A stretch of DNA of 64,000 bases from Enoplolaimus lenunculus (lineage: Eukaryota > Nematoda > Enoplea > Enoplida > Thoracostomopsidae). Position numbers and translations under genes: made by a program. Below the pieces are notes generated by a model that was given only the letters and a program-made list of their open reading frames with translations, made no database searches and had not been told where the DNA came from. The stretch's first letter is position 1. The number at the start of each line of letters is the position of its first letter. The stretch lies in contig JASANG010002708.1 in NCBI GenBank assembly GCA_030248215.1, forward strand, positions 124,001-188,000. The letters run 5' to 3'. Positions 1 to 12,782 of the stretch are shown here, piece by piece.

Positions 1-264
1 TTCGGAACTGTTATTTGTATGTTTGGTAAATACGTATACATCAATTTGCAATAACCGCAAAGTACAATAACAAAGCTTGCTTAATTCATAGCTTCGGCTT
101 CGATTTAGTCAGTTTCATAAAATAGAACAGTGATTTTCATAAAATAGAACAGTGATTTTATAATAGGTAAATCTATTCACATTTTGGATAGGGATGTGCT
201 GATTAATCGGCATCCATCGGTAATAATCGGCACTAAACTTAATACAAATTGTGCTCGACGTTCC

Positions 265-350
265 GATTAGACTTACGCTTAGTTCTAGACTTATTTTAAC
301 GCTGAAGTTTAAGTTTAGACTCAGGCTGAGGAACAGCGATACATATGCTG
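265..350. repeat. degraded telomere-like repeat remnant
   Basis: Scattered CTTAGNN/TTTAGNCT hexamers in the style of decayed TTAGGC units. No terminal sequence is recognisable, so this is at best an old remnant of the MITE family described at 62537. Confidence 0.3.
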
Positions 351-489
351 AAAGACTGATATGGAAGCTATGTAGCGAGCGCAATGGCAAATTGCCGCGC
401 TTTGTTGAACACATATGTCATGCACACTGTCTGTATACTAGTCGGCAGCATACCCGTTGACAAATATAGTCGACTATAAAAGAAATGAA

Positions 490-562
490 GAGACGAGCAT
501 GCAGCGGTAGAGCGTTTGCTTAAGGATCAGTAGGCTGCGTTTCGAGCCATCCGCGTACGCCT
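490..562 (+). repeat. tRNA-like sequence (SINE head candidate)
   Basis: A box-A-like stretch (GCAGCGGTAGAGCG) is followed about 30 bp later by a box-B-like stretch (GTTTCGAGCCATC), which is the spacing of an internal RNA polymerase III promoter. The flanks do not pair as an acceptor stem, so a tRNA-derived SINE head or a pseudogene is more likely than a working tRNA. Confidence 0.3.
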
Positions 563-1192
563 GTCTTTCTAGCTGCTTAATAAAAAGGTCGAAAGTCAAG
601 GTTTGTACCTTCTATCACTTTTCAAGCTGCATTTTGCGACGTTTGTCTTCACTTTCTCACGGCGGAATTACATAGTTATTGCTGAAGAGACTTGATGCCT
701 TCATGTAAGTTTCAAGTGTTTGTGTTAGCCTTTGGGGTGTACTGGATGTGCCTTTGTCACACAGCCTACGGGTATATCAACTGCAGTTATTATTCTAGGA
801 TCCAAGCGTGCTATTGAGCACAAAGTGCTTGTTATGTAGAGTTATCAGACGTTAGTGTACTGGAACAGATGTGCAATAGAACATGGAGATTTATAAAAGT
901 TATACTAACCGCTGAATTACAGGGCTATCGGAGCTTTTATTGCTATACCGCGGTCTGCGCAATTACTGGGGTTTACTGCGGTACTTTTACTTATACGCGA
1001 ATTATAATACTGAAAAACTTTATTTTACCGCACACGGATTTTCCAGCTTTTTTAATTTTCATCAAAAATCTTGACCCCGGTTAACGGTTTGCGTGGATAG
1101 CAGACATATATCTAGTTTCGACTACAGCGTACAATAATGCAACTCACAATCAAGTCGTTAACTTAATTTGTTTGAAGTAGTTGAAACAATTG

Positions 1193-1266
1193 ACCGCGGA
1201 TGGACTTGAACCAGCGACGTTTGGCTAACTGGGCCAGCGCTCTTACCAACTCAGCTATGTTAGCAC
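1193..1266 (-). repeat. tRNA-derived sequence or tRNA pseudogene
   Basis: On the minus strand there is a good box A (TAGCTGAGTTGGTAAGAG) and box B (GGTTCAAGTCC) at tRNA spacing. The D, anticodon and T arms mostly pair, but the seven bases at each end do not form an acceptor stem, and the base before the would-be anticodon is C rather than the invariant U. I read it as a SINE head or dead tRNA copy. Confidence 0.45.
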
Positions 1267-1269
1267 TGC

Positions 1270-2186
1270 TTCTACTTCTTACCTATTAATGTGTATTAAG
1301 AGTTGAATTTTTATGTGTGCGCTATTTAGTCGGGTATTTCGCCGTGCAATACCCGACAATCCGTGCTTTATAAATAGGTTTAGTTTCAGACTTATTTTAC
1401 CTAGATCGCCGACCACCAATTACCGCTAAAATATCTTATCTGTTTCAAACGAAATTTGGCAGCTCGTATTTCTCTATTGCGAGTCGGCCAAAACGTTTTT
1501 ACACTGAATATTTTATCTTATGCAACTTAGACGCGGAAGCTAAACTCCAATTAACCGATACACTAGCTATCGTATTAAAACAAATAAATATAATAGCTTA
1601 CTTGTTTTGCTTTCCACAATCGCGTGAAAAACTGACTCCCCATAAAATGACTTCCGATGCATATTTTCACAGGGCTTCGATTTTCACCTGTGGTATCGTG
1701 TGAAAAATGACCCCCATTAAAAAGTTCACCTTTCAGTCTTACACAGAACTAGCAAAACTAAGCAAACCACTCTTACTGTTCTTGAGGAACACACCATATA
1801 TCTGAAGGCAGTTTCAAAGTTTTTACTTTGTGACAGTAATACACTTATTGTAATTGAGACGACATGGTTTACATAATCTGACTTCGCCTTTATGCATTTT
1901 ATAATATACACCGGTAAAATATGTGTCCCAAATCAATTTTATGCCTTTAATATACGCACACATCTGGAATAAGAAGACCCTATGAATGCTAAGATTTGGT
2001 TGTGCGCTCAACTTCTGAGATATGATTATCAAAATTGCTTCAGCCTATCAGAAAGAAACTTACACTTACAAATTCTCTTGCAAAAAAATTGTGCACTACA
2101 TGACTTCTCTGTTTAGTTTAGATTAGGTAGCTATTGGGCTTCAAGCATGTAAAGTACGTACAATTTGTTTGGTTAGAGCCAGCAAA
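1270..2186. other. AT-rich upstream region of syndecan, no gene seen
   Basis: Small open frames only, none with splice signals or recognisable similarity. The syndecan promoter and 5' UTR must lie here, but I see no convincing TATA box or initiator. Confidence 0.4.
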
Positions 2187-5100
2187 ATGGGGCTGCGTAA
2201 TATTGCTGATGCCGCACTGCTAACATGCATGATTTTTTCACTGTTCCATTCAAACGCATCGCCTGAGGTAAGTCATCATAAAGAAGTCTTTTTGGTTTTC
2301 TGTAGCAACAGAATCATGTTCGGACTGTCGTTTCTGAGAAAAGGTCAAATGCCAACTGGTAGCTTTAGCAGCCAACCGCCAAAGCAACAATTCCGACCAA
2401 CGAAAGTACGGTGATCTATGTTTTAAAGTTAGGATCCGCTTGAACAGTTTGATTTTGTTTTAGCCTGATTTTCGAAAGCGATCATTGAGCAGCAATTGGT
2501 TCAACCATGAAAGTCGTGGAAGACATTCGCAAGTTCACTTAGAAGATGTGAGTTGCGTTGTGTACGAAACATTCAGTGATATTGTGCTAATGTAGAACCG
2601 TTAAATTCGCTTAACATTGCATATTTGCAACCGGGTTTAGCTGTGCCGTCATTTAGTTACAATCGCAAACCCCAATTTTGCTGTTCCTCCAAGTACACTA
2701 AATACTGTACAGGTATGTGCGGTCTCAGTATTTTGCAAGTCTCGGATTCGTTTATCTGAGCCTCGGTAGGTTTCAAACCGTGATCACAGGAAAAACAAGT
2801 TTCCGTTTTTCTGCGCAACGTTCACAGTAAACGAATGTCAATTGTAGCTGTTGATTTTTAGAAACGATGTTTCCATATTATAAATTAACCGGCAATTCTG
2901 GGCAGCTGCAACAATTTATTATGTTAGAATAACACAGATGTACAAAAACTCAATACTATTTTAGAAAAGGTTTACGTATTTCCGGTAAAGGTCCTAAATT
3001 GACCTTGACCGAGGTTTAGCAGTCTCGTCTCGGTAATTGGGTCTCAGTTTTTGACTGTGACAGCACTTTCCTAATACAAAGGACCTTAATCTATAAACAG
3101 ATATGATGAAATTTCGGCCTTGGTTGCATTTGCATTCATTGCCGCATCTTAAAAGTAAGCCGGCCACGAATTGCAGTTTAATATATTATACCTTCAATTT
3201 TAATGAATTAAGTTTGTTATTCTAGTCGCCCCAATGATTGAAGGCAATAAATAAAACATCAATGTACGTAAGAATAGTTAATAGAAACCTATAAGAAAAT
3301 TATTCAGCCCGTTTCGGCAGCTGGCGTCTAGAAGTTCATGTTCTATAGCATTTCGTCAACGTATTTACGTATATATAATTTTTTTATAAGAGTCCGTACT
3401 ACGATGCTGCGGACATTGGTGGAAGTGGCATGGATTACGAATTCGGTGAGGGCGTTAACGACAATGACAACGATCGTGGTGGATTATCAGGTGCCGGGTC
3501 GGATTTAACAGACGACGAAGACCATCTACCTGGCAATACTGGATCAAACGTAAGGTTACACGCGAAACATTTTCGGCCCTGAATCATGATATATAACAGT
3601 CATCATTCGTCACACAATGTTCACCTTTATGTCTATGTATATATAGAACAACTATATTGTGGTCATGTGCGACAGATATAACAGTTATGTAAGCTGCAAT
3701 GTGCAAAATTTTCCCCATTCTCAGGGTCAGTCCAATACAATGCATATTGTAGCAGTCGTAGTAGGGCTACTGTATTGCACAAAGCTCAACCATACTTAGA
3801 CAATTAAGCTAACATGCAAATTAGTTATAAGCTATCTATTCATGGAACGAAGTTTCGCGAAGCGTTTTATGTTTTGTACTCTGGGGTCGAAAGTTGGATG
3901 TTTGTCTGTCCGTCTGTCTGTCTGTCCGTCCGAAAAGAATCTCAGGAACGGCTGAACCGATTTCGATAAACTGTTTTTGTTTGAAAGCCAATTATCCTGG
4001 GGTGTTAAACTCGCATTGGGGTTTAAAAATTTTAAGCCGTTTATTAGCTACAGACTAATTTGCTTAATTAATTAAGCCTAGATTAAAACTTTCCACAGTA
4101 TTTCACTAATTATTAAGGTTAAAACTAAATCGTTTTAGGTGCGAGGAATTTGAATAAATTGTTTACAAACCTCCAAAACCGATAATTAAATAGTTAGCTA
4201 TTAGCTAATTTGCATATTAGCTTAGTTGACAAGACAAAATTAAGACTTTTTAAATTATTTCAATAATTATTACAATTACTGAAGGTTTTTGGTGCAATGA
4301 ATCTGAATAAATTGTTTACAAACCTCTAAAACCGATAATTGAGTAGTTAGCTAATAGGTAATTTTCATATAAGTTACAATTGATAAGTCTAAATTAGACA
4401 TTTTTACAATATTTCACTAATTACCTATTAGGGTTACAAGCAACCTAATTTCAGCGATAATGGGTTTTTGGGTGCGAGGAATCTGCATAAATTGTCTACT
4501 TACAAACCCTCAAACCGATAATCGAATAATTGGCTAATAGCTAATTTGCATATTAACATTATTTTAAGCCTAAATTACCAAAACCGATAAATAAAACCCT
4601 CCAGTGTTGAAATTTGATTGTTGTAACCCTAATAATCAGTGAAATAATTTGGAAGAAAAAGTCCTAATTTAGACTTAACCATTTAAGCAAGTATGCAAAT
4701 TAGTTACTTACTAGCAGGGTGCAACCGGAATTCCGGTTCCGGCATTTTTTCACCTTCCGGTTCCGGTAAATTTTTACCGGATTTAAAAATTCCGGTGTTA
4801 AAATTTGGCCGTTTTCTTAACTTTGCTAATTTTTAAGAATCTCTTTTGAAAGCCACTTGTACTCCGAATATAAGCCATTGATGGTGGATTTCACTTCAGT
4901 CGACGACGAAAATCCAAAATACAACAAATAAAATAAATACCTATGTTCGACTAAGGTTATTTCACAAATAATAGAGCAAAAAATAAGATTAGAATGAAAT
5001 TTTTTGTGAAATGCATTTTTCACTTTCCGGTTCCGGTTCCGGTAAATTGTAATTCCGGTTGCACCCTGCTTACTAGCTATTCATTTATCGGTTCAGCGGT

Positions 5101-8100
5101 TCCTGAGATTGTTTTCGAACGGACGGAAATCTACATTTCGATCCCCGAGTACAAAACATAAAACGCTTCGAGAAGTTCAAGCTCTGAGTTTCTTTTTGCT
5201 CAATTATATACATATTATATTAAACCTGAAAGTGTTTTGATTTTGAAAACTAAACATTTTATTAGGTGAGTATTGAATTTTTGTTTTGTAGTTACGTGGA
5301 CCAGTTGGTAGCAATAATGTTCGACAACCTTACTACGGACGTCATCGTACTACTCCTCTTCCTGGACTTTCTTTATCACCACATCACGCTGCAAAACAAC
5401 CGTCATATCCGCGTAAACAAACTCCGTTACCCCCGTGGTATTCAAGAACTCTTCACCCCCCAGCATCAGTCGACGCTGATACTCGTCTTTCGGTATCGCA
5501 CGGTCGGAACAGCGGGAGCAAATTTGGCGGTATTAACGAAATTGACGAGCTTTCTGGTAAATTATGCCAAATATACGTGCATGCCAGGGTACGACCGGAA
5601 TTACATTTTACCGGAACCGGAATTTGATAAAGTTAGCAAACAGAACCACAACTGGAAAGTTAAAAATGCCGAAGATTTCATTTTATTTTTCTTTTTTGCT
5701 ATATCATCGGTGTGGTAACAGGTAACGTTAGTTGAAGATAGATATTTACTTAGCAGGGTGCAACCGGAATTCCGGTTCCGGCATTTCTCACCTTCCGGTT
5801 CCGGTTCCGGTAAATTTTTACCGGATTTAAAAATTCCGGTATTATAATTTGGCCGTTTTCTTAACTTTGCTAATTTTTAAGAATCTCTTTTGAAAGCCAC
5901 TTGTACTCCGAATATAAGCCATTGATGGTGGATTTCACTTCAGTCGATGATGAAAATCTAAAATACAACAAATAAAATAAATACCTATGTTCGACTAAGG
6001 TTATTTCACAAATAATAGAGCAAAAAATAAGATTAAAATGAAATTTTTGGTGAAATGCATTTTTCATTTTCCGGTTCCGGTTCCGGTAAAATTTCAAATT
6101 CCGGTTCCGGTAAATTGTAATTCCGGTTGCACCCTGTTACTTAGTTTACTATACTTTAGATTTTCATTACCCACGGAAGTGAGATCTACGTTCGATGGTT
6201 TATTTTTGGTGATTGTCAAAGTTTATACTAAAGAAAACAATTTTATTTTTGTCGTCATTTATTAGTAAAATCCTTAATTCCCATCGACCGAAATTTAATA
6301 CCAGAATTTTTAATTCCTGGAAAAATTAACCCGAACCTGAAGGTGAAAAATATCGGACCAGAATTCCGGTGGCACCCTAGTACATAAATAATAGTTAGGA
6401 TATGACAAAATATTCTGTTATACTCGCTTTAGCGTCCTAGCAACAAAGTTGTACTTTCCTCGCAGTTTAGTTTCTTCGATGCTAGTTGAGCTAAATTTTT
6501 ATTGCACAGCTGACACTTTGTAACACGAAGCAAAGTTTTCGCTATCGATATTTCTGAATTTCACACTAGATTTCGGAATTGCAGTTGTGTATGTATATAG
6601 GCATGGAATTCCGAATATATTTCCGTATTTGATGGCTAATTGGTAACATTTGGTTCTTCTATATAATAGGCATGGAATTCCGACTATATTTCCGCATTTG
6701 ATGGCTAACTTTGGTAACATTTGGTTCTTCTATATAATAGGCATGTAATTCCGAATATATTTCCGCATTTGATGGCTAACTTTGGTACGTAACATTTGGT
6801 TCTTCTATATACTTGGACAGTGCCTGATGCCGAAATTAGTTTCCTGCTGAATCACTAATTTCAATTTTATTGAATGTTCGGAGTCGATACTTAAACAGTT
6901 TATTCAACTTAGCTGGAAAGTTTCAAACAATTTAGTTTAACCATCTTAACTTGTGCATAGACTTGTATAAATAAGTATATATCTGGTGATGGTTACGTTC
7001 TAGGGGTTAATCCAAGTACAAGTGATGACGAAGACAGTTTTGTTGTTGGATCTGGCTATGGTTAGTGTTTTGTACTAGGCGATATTAATGTAACATTTAA
7101 GTATTGATTCACTATTGCTGTATATAGAAATTCGTGAAGACCCAGTTGCAATAAATCGCTATGCATGTTTTTAAAAAACATTTAAATAATCGTATTTCAT
7201 ACTTTTGTGGCTTTATTATTTAGGCTCAACGCTTGAAACCATTAACAATAATTATGACCATCATTCGCACCAACACAGCAGATTAAACGAGCTCGAACTG
7301 CCTATCGATTCAGACTATGTTGGCACAACAGTGCCAAGCATGCCTAAATCACATCCAACTCAATCACATTTCAATATTGTGCCATCAACGACCCGCACAG
7401 TACCGCTTTTTCCGCCTGTAAATAAACGGCCTGAGTATACCGGCGTCAACAAAGGAATCATTGAAGACAAAACCGGTCGCAATCCAGCGACATTAATACC
7501 AGTCTCACAATTGCCTGATGAATTGCAATGGACTACAACAGCGCGCTTGCCTCCAGATATAGATTCAGTATCAACTACTTTAGGTGATGTGCTTAGTAGT
7601 CTTCCTCCCCGCAGTACGTCACCTGCACCACCTCTACTTGGCACCGCCGCCCATGATTTCATGATGCAGCCTGGAGTTATTGCAGGTAATCAATTATTGC
7701 ATATTATGGCGTTGTGAATATCGACTAATACATAGACGCTCGAACCAAATCAGTCTATTAGGGTATCGCTGTACTTTTGATGACGTCCGTTACCATCCGG
7801 CGCCATCCGTCACCGTGCGGTATCGCACGGGATTACTCTCGTACGATGCCGCATAGTGGCAGACAGTGACGCACGGTGCCGCACGACAAGTGTAGCGCCA
7901 CCCTTACTATTTAGACATTTTGTAGTACACAAGTATTTTACTGGAACCAAATATTTGTTGTCTTGAAACAAACCGCAAAGGAAGTGCGCTGTGAATGGTT
8001 AGTTGCGCTATATTTTCCGCGCACTGTCGTGCGGTGGCGGTGCGCATGATTTAGTAAAATAAGTAGGCTGATAGGTTCTTAAAGGTCGTGATTCGAATTT

Positions 8101-8567
8101 AAAGTCGACTGAGTTGTGATGTTTTATAAGATTCATTGCATTGTTGATTCTTCAATTTGTTTTAGACACCTGTTTATTTGAATTCTGATTAAAGAATATA
8201 CCAAATTGACCTTTCATAACAGTTGTAGGTATAAATGCATCGGCCTATAGAAGTATATTAATTTTTCGCGTAAGTCTCTGTTTTGTTTGCTTTACATTGT
8301 GCTCAATCTTGTACGTATTGCACCTAATCCGTTGTATGATTATGCATAGTGTATATTGCTATTCTAGCATTGCTCGGAGGCGCTGCTATTGGCCTTCTAT
8401 CAGCTATTGTGTTAGTATTGTTTGTTGTTCGTCGTATGCACAAACGCGACGAAGGCAGTTACATTCTCGATGAAGCTAATTCAGCCAAGTCTTCCGCGGT
8501 GCCGATTTTTTCATCGTATCCTTACTACGCATATCAACGTGCGCCGGCAAGAGAATTTTACGCTTGA
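2187..8567 (+). CDS. sdn-1: syndecan, heparan sulfate proteoglycan core protein
   Basis: Seven coding exons chain in frame to about 441 residues: 2187-2267, 2464-2547, 3391-3549, 5292-5556, 7004-7060, 7224-7685 and 8350-8567. Introns 1-3 are phase 0 and the last three phase 1; each has GT/AG borders. Exon 1 encodes a signal peptide (MGLRNIADAALLTCMIFSLF). The ectodomain carries Ser-Gly sites in acidic context (GGSGMDYE near residue 67, LSGAGSD near 88, DSFVVGSGYG near 213), the usual glycosaminoglycan attachment signals. PGVIA leads into a single membrane helix at about 371-396, followed by the conserved C1 region (RRMHKRDEGSYILDE) and the C-terminal C2 tail EFYA, the PDZ-binding motif of syndecans. 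Known family role: cell-surface co-receptor in adhesion and axon guidance. The ectodomain is long and the variable region is rich in Ser, Ala and Tyr. The start was chosen because it gives the signal peptide directly before a GTAAGT donor. Confidence 0.95.
3842..5190. mobile_element. foldback element with internal tandem repeats
   Basis: The arms at about 3842-3970 and 5085-5190 are inverted copies (shared AAGCGTTTTATGTTTTGTAC, then a CGTCCG/CGTCCGTT stretch and CTGAACCGAT). The interior from about 4010 to 4600 is a divergent tandem repeat of roughly 170-190 bp marked by AACCGATAAT and ATTAGCTAATTTGCAT. A hAT-like MITE (4715-5068) has landed inside. The whole lies in syndecan intron 3. No transposase frame. 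Confidence 0.75.
4715..5068. mobile_element. hAT-like MITE (CAGGGTGCAACCGG ends)
   Basis: 354 bp with inverted ends CAGGGTGCAACCGGAATTCC/GGTTGCACCCTG and a perfect 8-bp target duplication CTTACTAG at 4707-4714 and 5069-5076. CAG..CTG ends with 8-bp duplications are the hAT hallmark. Its interior is shared with the copy at 5754. It is inserted in the foldback element of syndecan intron 3 and encodes no transposase. Confidence 0.9.
5585..6378. mobile_element. older hAT-like MITE carrying a younger copy
   Basis: The outer ends (CAGGGTACGACCGGAATT at 5585; CCGGTGGCACCCT ending near 6378) are diverged versions of the ends seen at 4715. The element is split by the fresh copy at 5754-6136. Its own flanks match only loosely, as expected for an older insertion. 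It lies in syndecan intron 4. Confidence 0.65.
5754..6136. mobile_element. hAT-like MITE nested in an older relative
   Basis: 383 bp, with the same ends and interior as the 4715 copy. A perfect 8-bp duplication TTACTTAG lies at 5746-5753 and 6137-6144. Near identity with the 4715 copy implies recent activity. Confidence 0.9.
6600..6811. repeat. three tandem copies of a 71-bp repeat
   Basis: Three nearly identical units, each holding GGCATGGAATTCCGA, ATTTGATGGCTAA and AACATTTGGTTCTTCTATAT. The third unit has a 4-bp insertion. Located in syndecan intron 4, just upstream of exon 5. Confidence 0.9.
7740..8050. repeat. GC-rich self-complementary patch in syndecan intron 6
   Basis: Clustered CCGTNACC, GTGCGGTATCGCACGG and GACGCACGGTGCCGCACGAC motifs are mutually complementary and echoed near 8025 (CGTCGTGCGG-like). 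Probably a small foldback repeat; no ends or target duplication resolved. Confidence 0.4.
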
Positions 8568-11389
8568 TTATGATTGTCTTTTAATGTATTCACGGGCGCA
8601 ACCAGGAATTTGGAAAGAGCGGGTTACCTTCCATAAATTTTTTGCAGGGGAGTGCTTTCTTGTCTTGCAAACTGAAACCGTGTCTAAAAACCTGTACAAA
8701 ATTTTTTAAATGAATTTGATCCCTGAAACAGACCCTCCTGGCAAATGGCTACTCCGTTGACTATTGTTCTGCAATCTGCCGTATAAAATGCTGGCGCTGC
8801 ATTTTGGCTTATCGTTTTGACGTAATTGGAGGTACAGTCGCTGGTGTGTGAAGGTGAGGTGGGGAAGTAAGTATCCCCTCACCGAAAGTGTCGAGAAGAC
8901 ATTTTATCAGGGGTAGTGGACTCAGAGAAAAGCTGAACGCAGAGGGTTTGGCCAGCTTTACATCCTCTTATCTCTCCGAGAAATTATCCTGGGTCCCTTA
9001 CTTTGTGCAGTTACAGTTTAATATTTTAGTTGTTGCAGCTGCTGCGAAATTTGTTATTCATTTGGATGATAATATTATGTTATTCAGATTTACCGTTCTA
9101 TGTGTATTTACCAGAGTTCAATATGAATTACTGTTTCGGCTCTGAAAGACGCAGGAAATGGAATTTTGAAAAATTTTGCTAAAACTTAAATTGTTTTCGC
9201 AACTTGTGTTCCCTGTATAGATTCCGCATATTGTAAAGTATTCGACGCATGTTTTGATGAATTTGGAAAATGAGCTGGTGAAAACGCAAAACAATCGATT
9301 AACAATATATTTTATTTTGAACTATAGTAATAGTCAGTTAGCAGTAATTCGGTTGTGCAGTAAATTCGCAATTCCTATTCCAGTGAAAAATAAATTCCGA
9401 TTCCTGTTTTTTCTTAATGTGAACTATAGTTCGTGTTAGAACGCTGGCATTTGCGTAACTATGCTAATTTTAGCTCGGAATCTGCAAATCTCAACAAATA
9501 AATTGTTGATTCGTTGTGTTTTTGAAAACCACAGCCAAATTTTTCTTGGTTAACTGAAGAATTTAAAATCGTTCGCCGTTGCGCTTGTAAAACATCGAAT
9601 AACAAAGGCGTTTTGATGTCGCTGAACAGCTGGTGAATATTGCCAATAGTGGCTTTACACATGTCCGCTGATTAGACTTAACATTTTCGCATCCTGTACC
9701 ATTTAAAGCTGATTTTGGAAAACTTATTTAATAAAAAATACATATACAATCAATTTTCAATTATTTGCAAGTATTAACTGATTTGTACAGGTATCTGCAG
9801 GACTTGTTGTATATGCATGAGTCTTTTTGTTCATTCCAGTTGGTTCTTGTTGTTCTACGTATATATGTAGCGCGGTTTTTTTGTGCCCGACAAATTGCGT
9901 TGAAATGAACTGACGTTCAGATTTTAGCGAGCGCTTCATTACGTAAACTCTGGCGCATTAAGGGTCACATGGCTAAATCTTTCTGACTCATGGCCCGTTG
10001 TGACCCATCAAAATTGCTAAAATTTTAAACCATCAATGCCATTTGTCATATTTTCATTTTTGCACAAAATATGCAATATGCGTATATATGCGTTTTACTT
10101 AACATTTCGTGACATCGTTATTCTGCAATTTTATGCTTTCTTGCTGTATAGTTAATATATCTGCTAAATGTGTCGTCCATCATGACAAGCTGACGCGTTT
10201 TAAACATTGACGTTGCCATGTTTAATATATATATATAATTATCTACGATTCATGTTTGTTGACATTTCTGACTGGTATTTTTTAACTTCTATATATACTG
10301 ATTGATGCTATTAAAACGGTTTGTGGATAAAATCCAACATCCTGTTTAAAGCGTGGACACTTTCCGCCACAGGATGCGTAATCGTATGTTATGCTAAAAC
10401 CGAAATGTTTCGAAAACTGTGCGGGGAAAGTGTACAGTAGCCGTTTTAATTTATTTTGTTTGGTTTGATGTGAGTATAATGGCTAAGTCAACTGAAAACT
10501 TTGAATTGGGCATACGTATTTTACTGGTCGTTGACAATAAAGAACTGGATTGATGGCAACTTTATTCTTTCGTATATAACTGCTCGAGTGAAAATTATAC
10601 CACCAAAAATGTTATTTTATTTCAAACTTCATTTTTGATCTGGTTTGAAGCGAATGAAGTAAAAAAAATGCGGGTGATTGCCGAATATCAATTGCCGGTT
10701 ACAGTTTGGTTTCACATCGTTCTGTTTTGTATTGATCAGAATATTAAATGACCACGGCTTGTTTTCATTCGTTTTAAGTTATTCATTTTGATTCGATAAT
10801 TTCAAAAGATTGAATATGCTGCTGTTTTCCTATTGGTGTTTGCACGAAATATGTGTTGTGTGACCAGAATCAATAATGAATACTGTTTCCTTTGAAAATG
10901 TTTAATTTTGAATGCGAAAATGTGCTAAATCAACAACTTAATTGGTGGTTTTCCGTACTGGAATATGTATATACCCATCTCGGCGATGGAACCAGCCGCG
11001 ATTAGAATGCTGCAGTAGTTGTCGAATTGAAATGTTTTCAAAAGTAAATATGTTGTAATTGAAAATTTCAGTAGCAACCATAATCGTAGCGTTGTCGGCG
11101 TAACTTTTTTGTCACAAATATCGGGTTCTTAAAATGCTCATAGGTAAGTATAACCGTGTGTATGCTCCCAAAAATAATTAAATACCATGATTTTACCCTG
11201 ATAACGACGGTTCAGCAGTGTATATATATAATTTTAATATATGGGCAATTGTATATCTAAACGACAATCTCCAAAATGAATAGTACCTACTATATATATT
11301 GAAGCAGGCTTTTTCCATAATATGTGTGTATTTATTTGTCATCTCAGGGGCTGTATCGCAGTCATAACGTAGTAATGAATATTTTTTAT
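8568..11389. other. syndecan 3' flank and AT-rich intergenic DNA
   Basis: No gene recognised. AATAAA motifs at about 9391, 9499 and 9730 could end the syndecan transcript, but none stands out. Short frames at 8422-8709, 8888-9145 and 9459-9662 lack splice signals and family resemblance. The stretch 9350-9720 loosely resembles the interior of the hAT-like MITE at 4715. Confidence 0.4.
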
Positions 11390-11557
11390 GGGTTTTGTTA
11401 CTTTTCGGGCCGTAATTGCTTATTAATTATATTCCTATGCCTAAGTTTAAGCGATGTACAAAGTGTAAGCTTAAACGAAAAAATGTTGCCTAAAATCTAA
11501 GTCTACTCTTTCGTAGACCAGCCAGAAGACGGGACGGTCCTAAAAGTAGCATGGGTT
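11390..11557. mobile_element. GGCC MITE, type A, with telomere-like interior
   Basis: Diverged copy with ends GGGTTTTGTTACTTTT and CTAAAAGTAGCATGGGTT and flanks TTTTTTAT/GTTTTTAT (7 of 8 match). The interior keeps only a few TAAGC-type units, so it is old. Family described at 62537. Confidence 0.6.
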
Positions 11558-12778
11558 GTTTTTATATATGCAAACTTTTAATGTTTAATTGACACGCAAT
11601 GTTTCAACACAGGCATTTTGCTTATAAGATATACATAGATTGTTAAGTACTTGAAATTATGCTTTTAAAATGCTCCAGTTGTATTGTGGTTTTATTTTGA
11701 TTAGTTCTATAAATGATTATCGACCTACTTACGACAGAACAGGTTATTGTTTTCGACACATTTGCTTTATAATTTTTGCTTACATCTGAAATGTTGATAC
11801 TTAATTTAGGACTAAAAAGTATATATTCTACTTTTATTTCGCTGATGCTGCCGTTTTTTCTATGTTTGTTTGTATATAATTAATAAAATGGATGAAAGTG
11901 TTTGATTCATTTAGTCATAAGCGAGAACTTTGCTGTGGTGATAACAGGGTGGCCGCTAACCTAAGCAGGCAGGGCCTGGGCCCACCAGCTGAAATAAATC
12001 GCAACTGTTCACTATGCCAGAGCCTAAGCCTTGAATATTTTTATCGGCCGTGTAAACAGCTTGTATATACACATCGTTAACATAAGGACATTTTTCAAAC
12101 CAAGTTTGATTCTGTTTGCTTTTGGTGGGATATATAGTTTGACCAAACTTCTACAATTGGGTCCTATACTCATTTCATAGTAATGGTGACATCGCAAAAT
12201 CAAAAACGTTATCTTCAGTTTTCATCAAGAATCGCTGTAATGTATAATTAACCGTGTGACTAATTGCGACAACCAGCGGCGGTTCCATTCATTTCTGACG
12301 AGGGTTGGGATGGCAAATGTTTTGAAACGTAAAAATTGTAAGGTAGAAATCTTATTTATCCCCCAAAAAATTTTGTGAGGTGGAAAAGTTGTATGGTAAA
12401 GACCTTATCATTTTATCACCAAAAAATTCTACGGGGAAAAATGGTATGATGAAGACCTGCACATTTTATCACAAAAAATTCTGAGGAAAAAATTAGGGAC
12501 ATCTGATTTAAAAGACATTTTCTGAGGGGAAGAATTGTAAGGTAGGGACCTTACCATTTTATTAGAAATAATTGCTGATGGGGGTTGCCTACGCCCCCCT
12601 CTGCATCCATTAGTGTCGACAACTCTGTTGGTGCAATCAATCCATTCGGAATTGTAATTAATGTTTATCACTATCTGAGGTCTCGCCTCAGATCCGCCTC
12701 TCAGCAGAAACACATTAGAAGCACGCAAATCCTGGGAAAAATTGTTTCCTGCTTACCCTTGGACGTGTTGCATCGGAA
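11558..12778. other. intergenic, repeat-like
   Basis: 12350-12560 repeats the phrase TTTTATCAC(A/C)AAAAAATTCT with GGGGAAAAATTG-like partners several times, probably a decayed transposon. 12570-12600 (GGGGGTTGCCTACGCCCCCC) resembles a terminal foldback. No gene. Confidence 0.35.
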
Positions 12779-12782
12779 CATA

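Noticed and set aside
1193-1266. Functional tRNA gene
   Set aside because: No acceptor stem and an abnormal anticodon loop; kept only as a tRNA-like repeat.
7360-7662. Minus-strand frame of 100 codons
   Set aside because: Shadow of syndecan exon 7224-7685.
11733-11785. Minus-strand 53-bp exon candidate (VSKNYKANVSKTITCSV) with a GTAAGTAGG donor
   Set aside because: No partner exon with matching phase found; too short to support alone.
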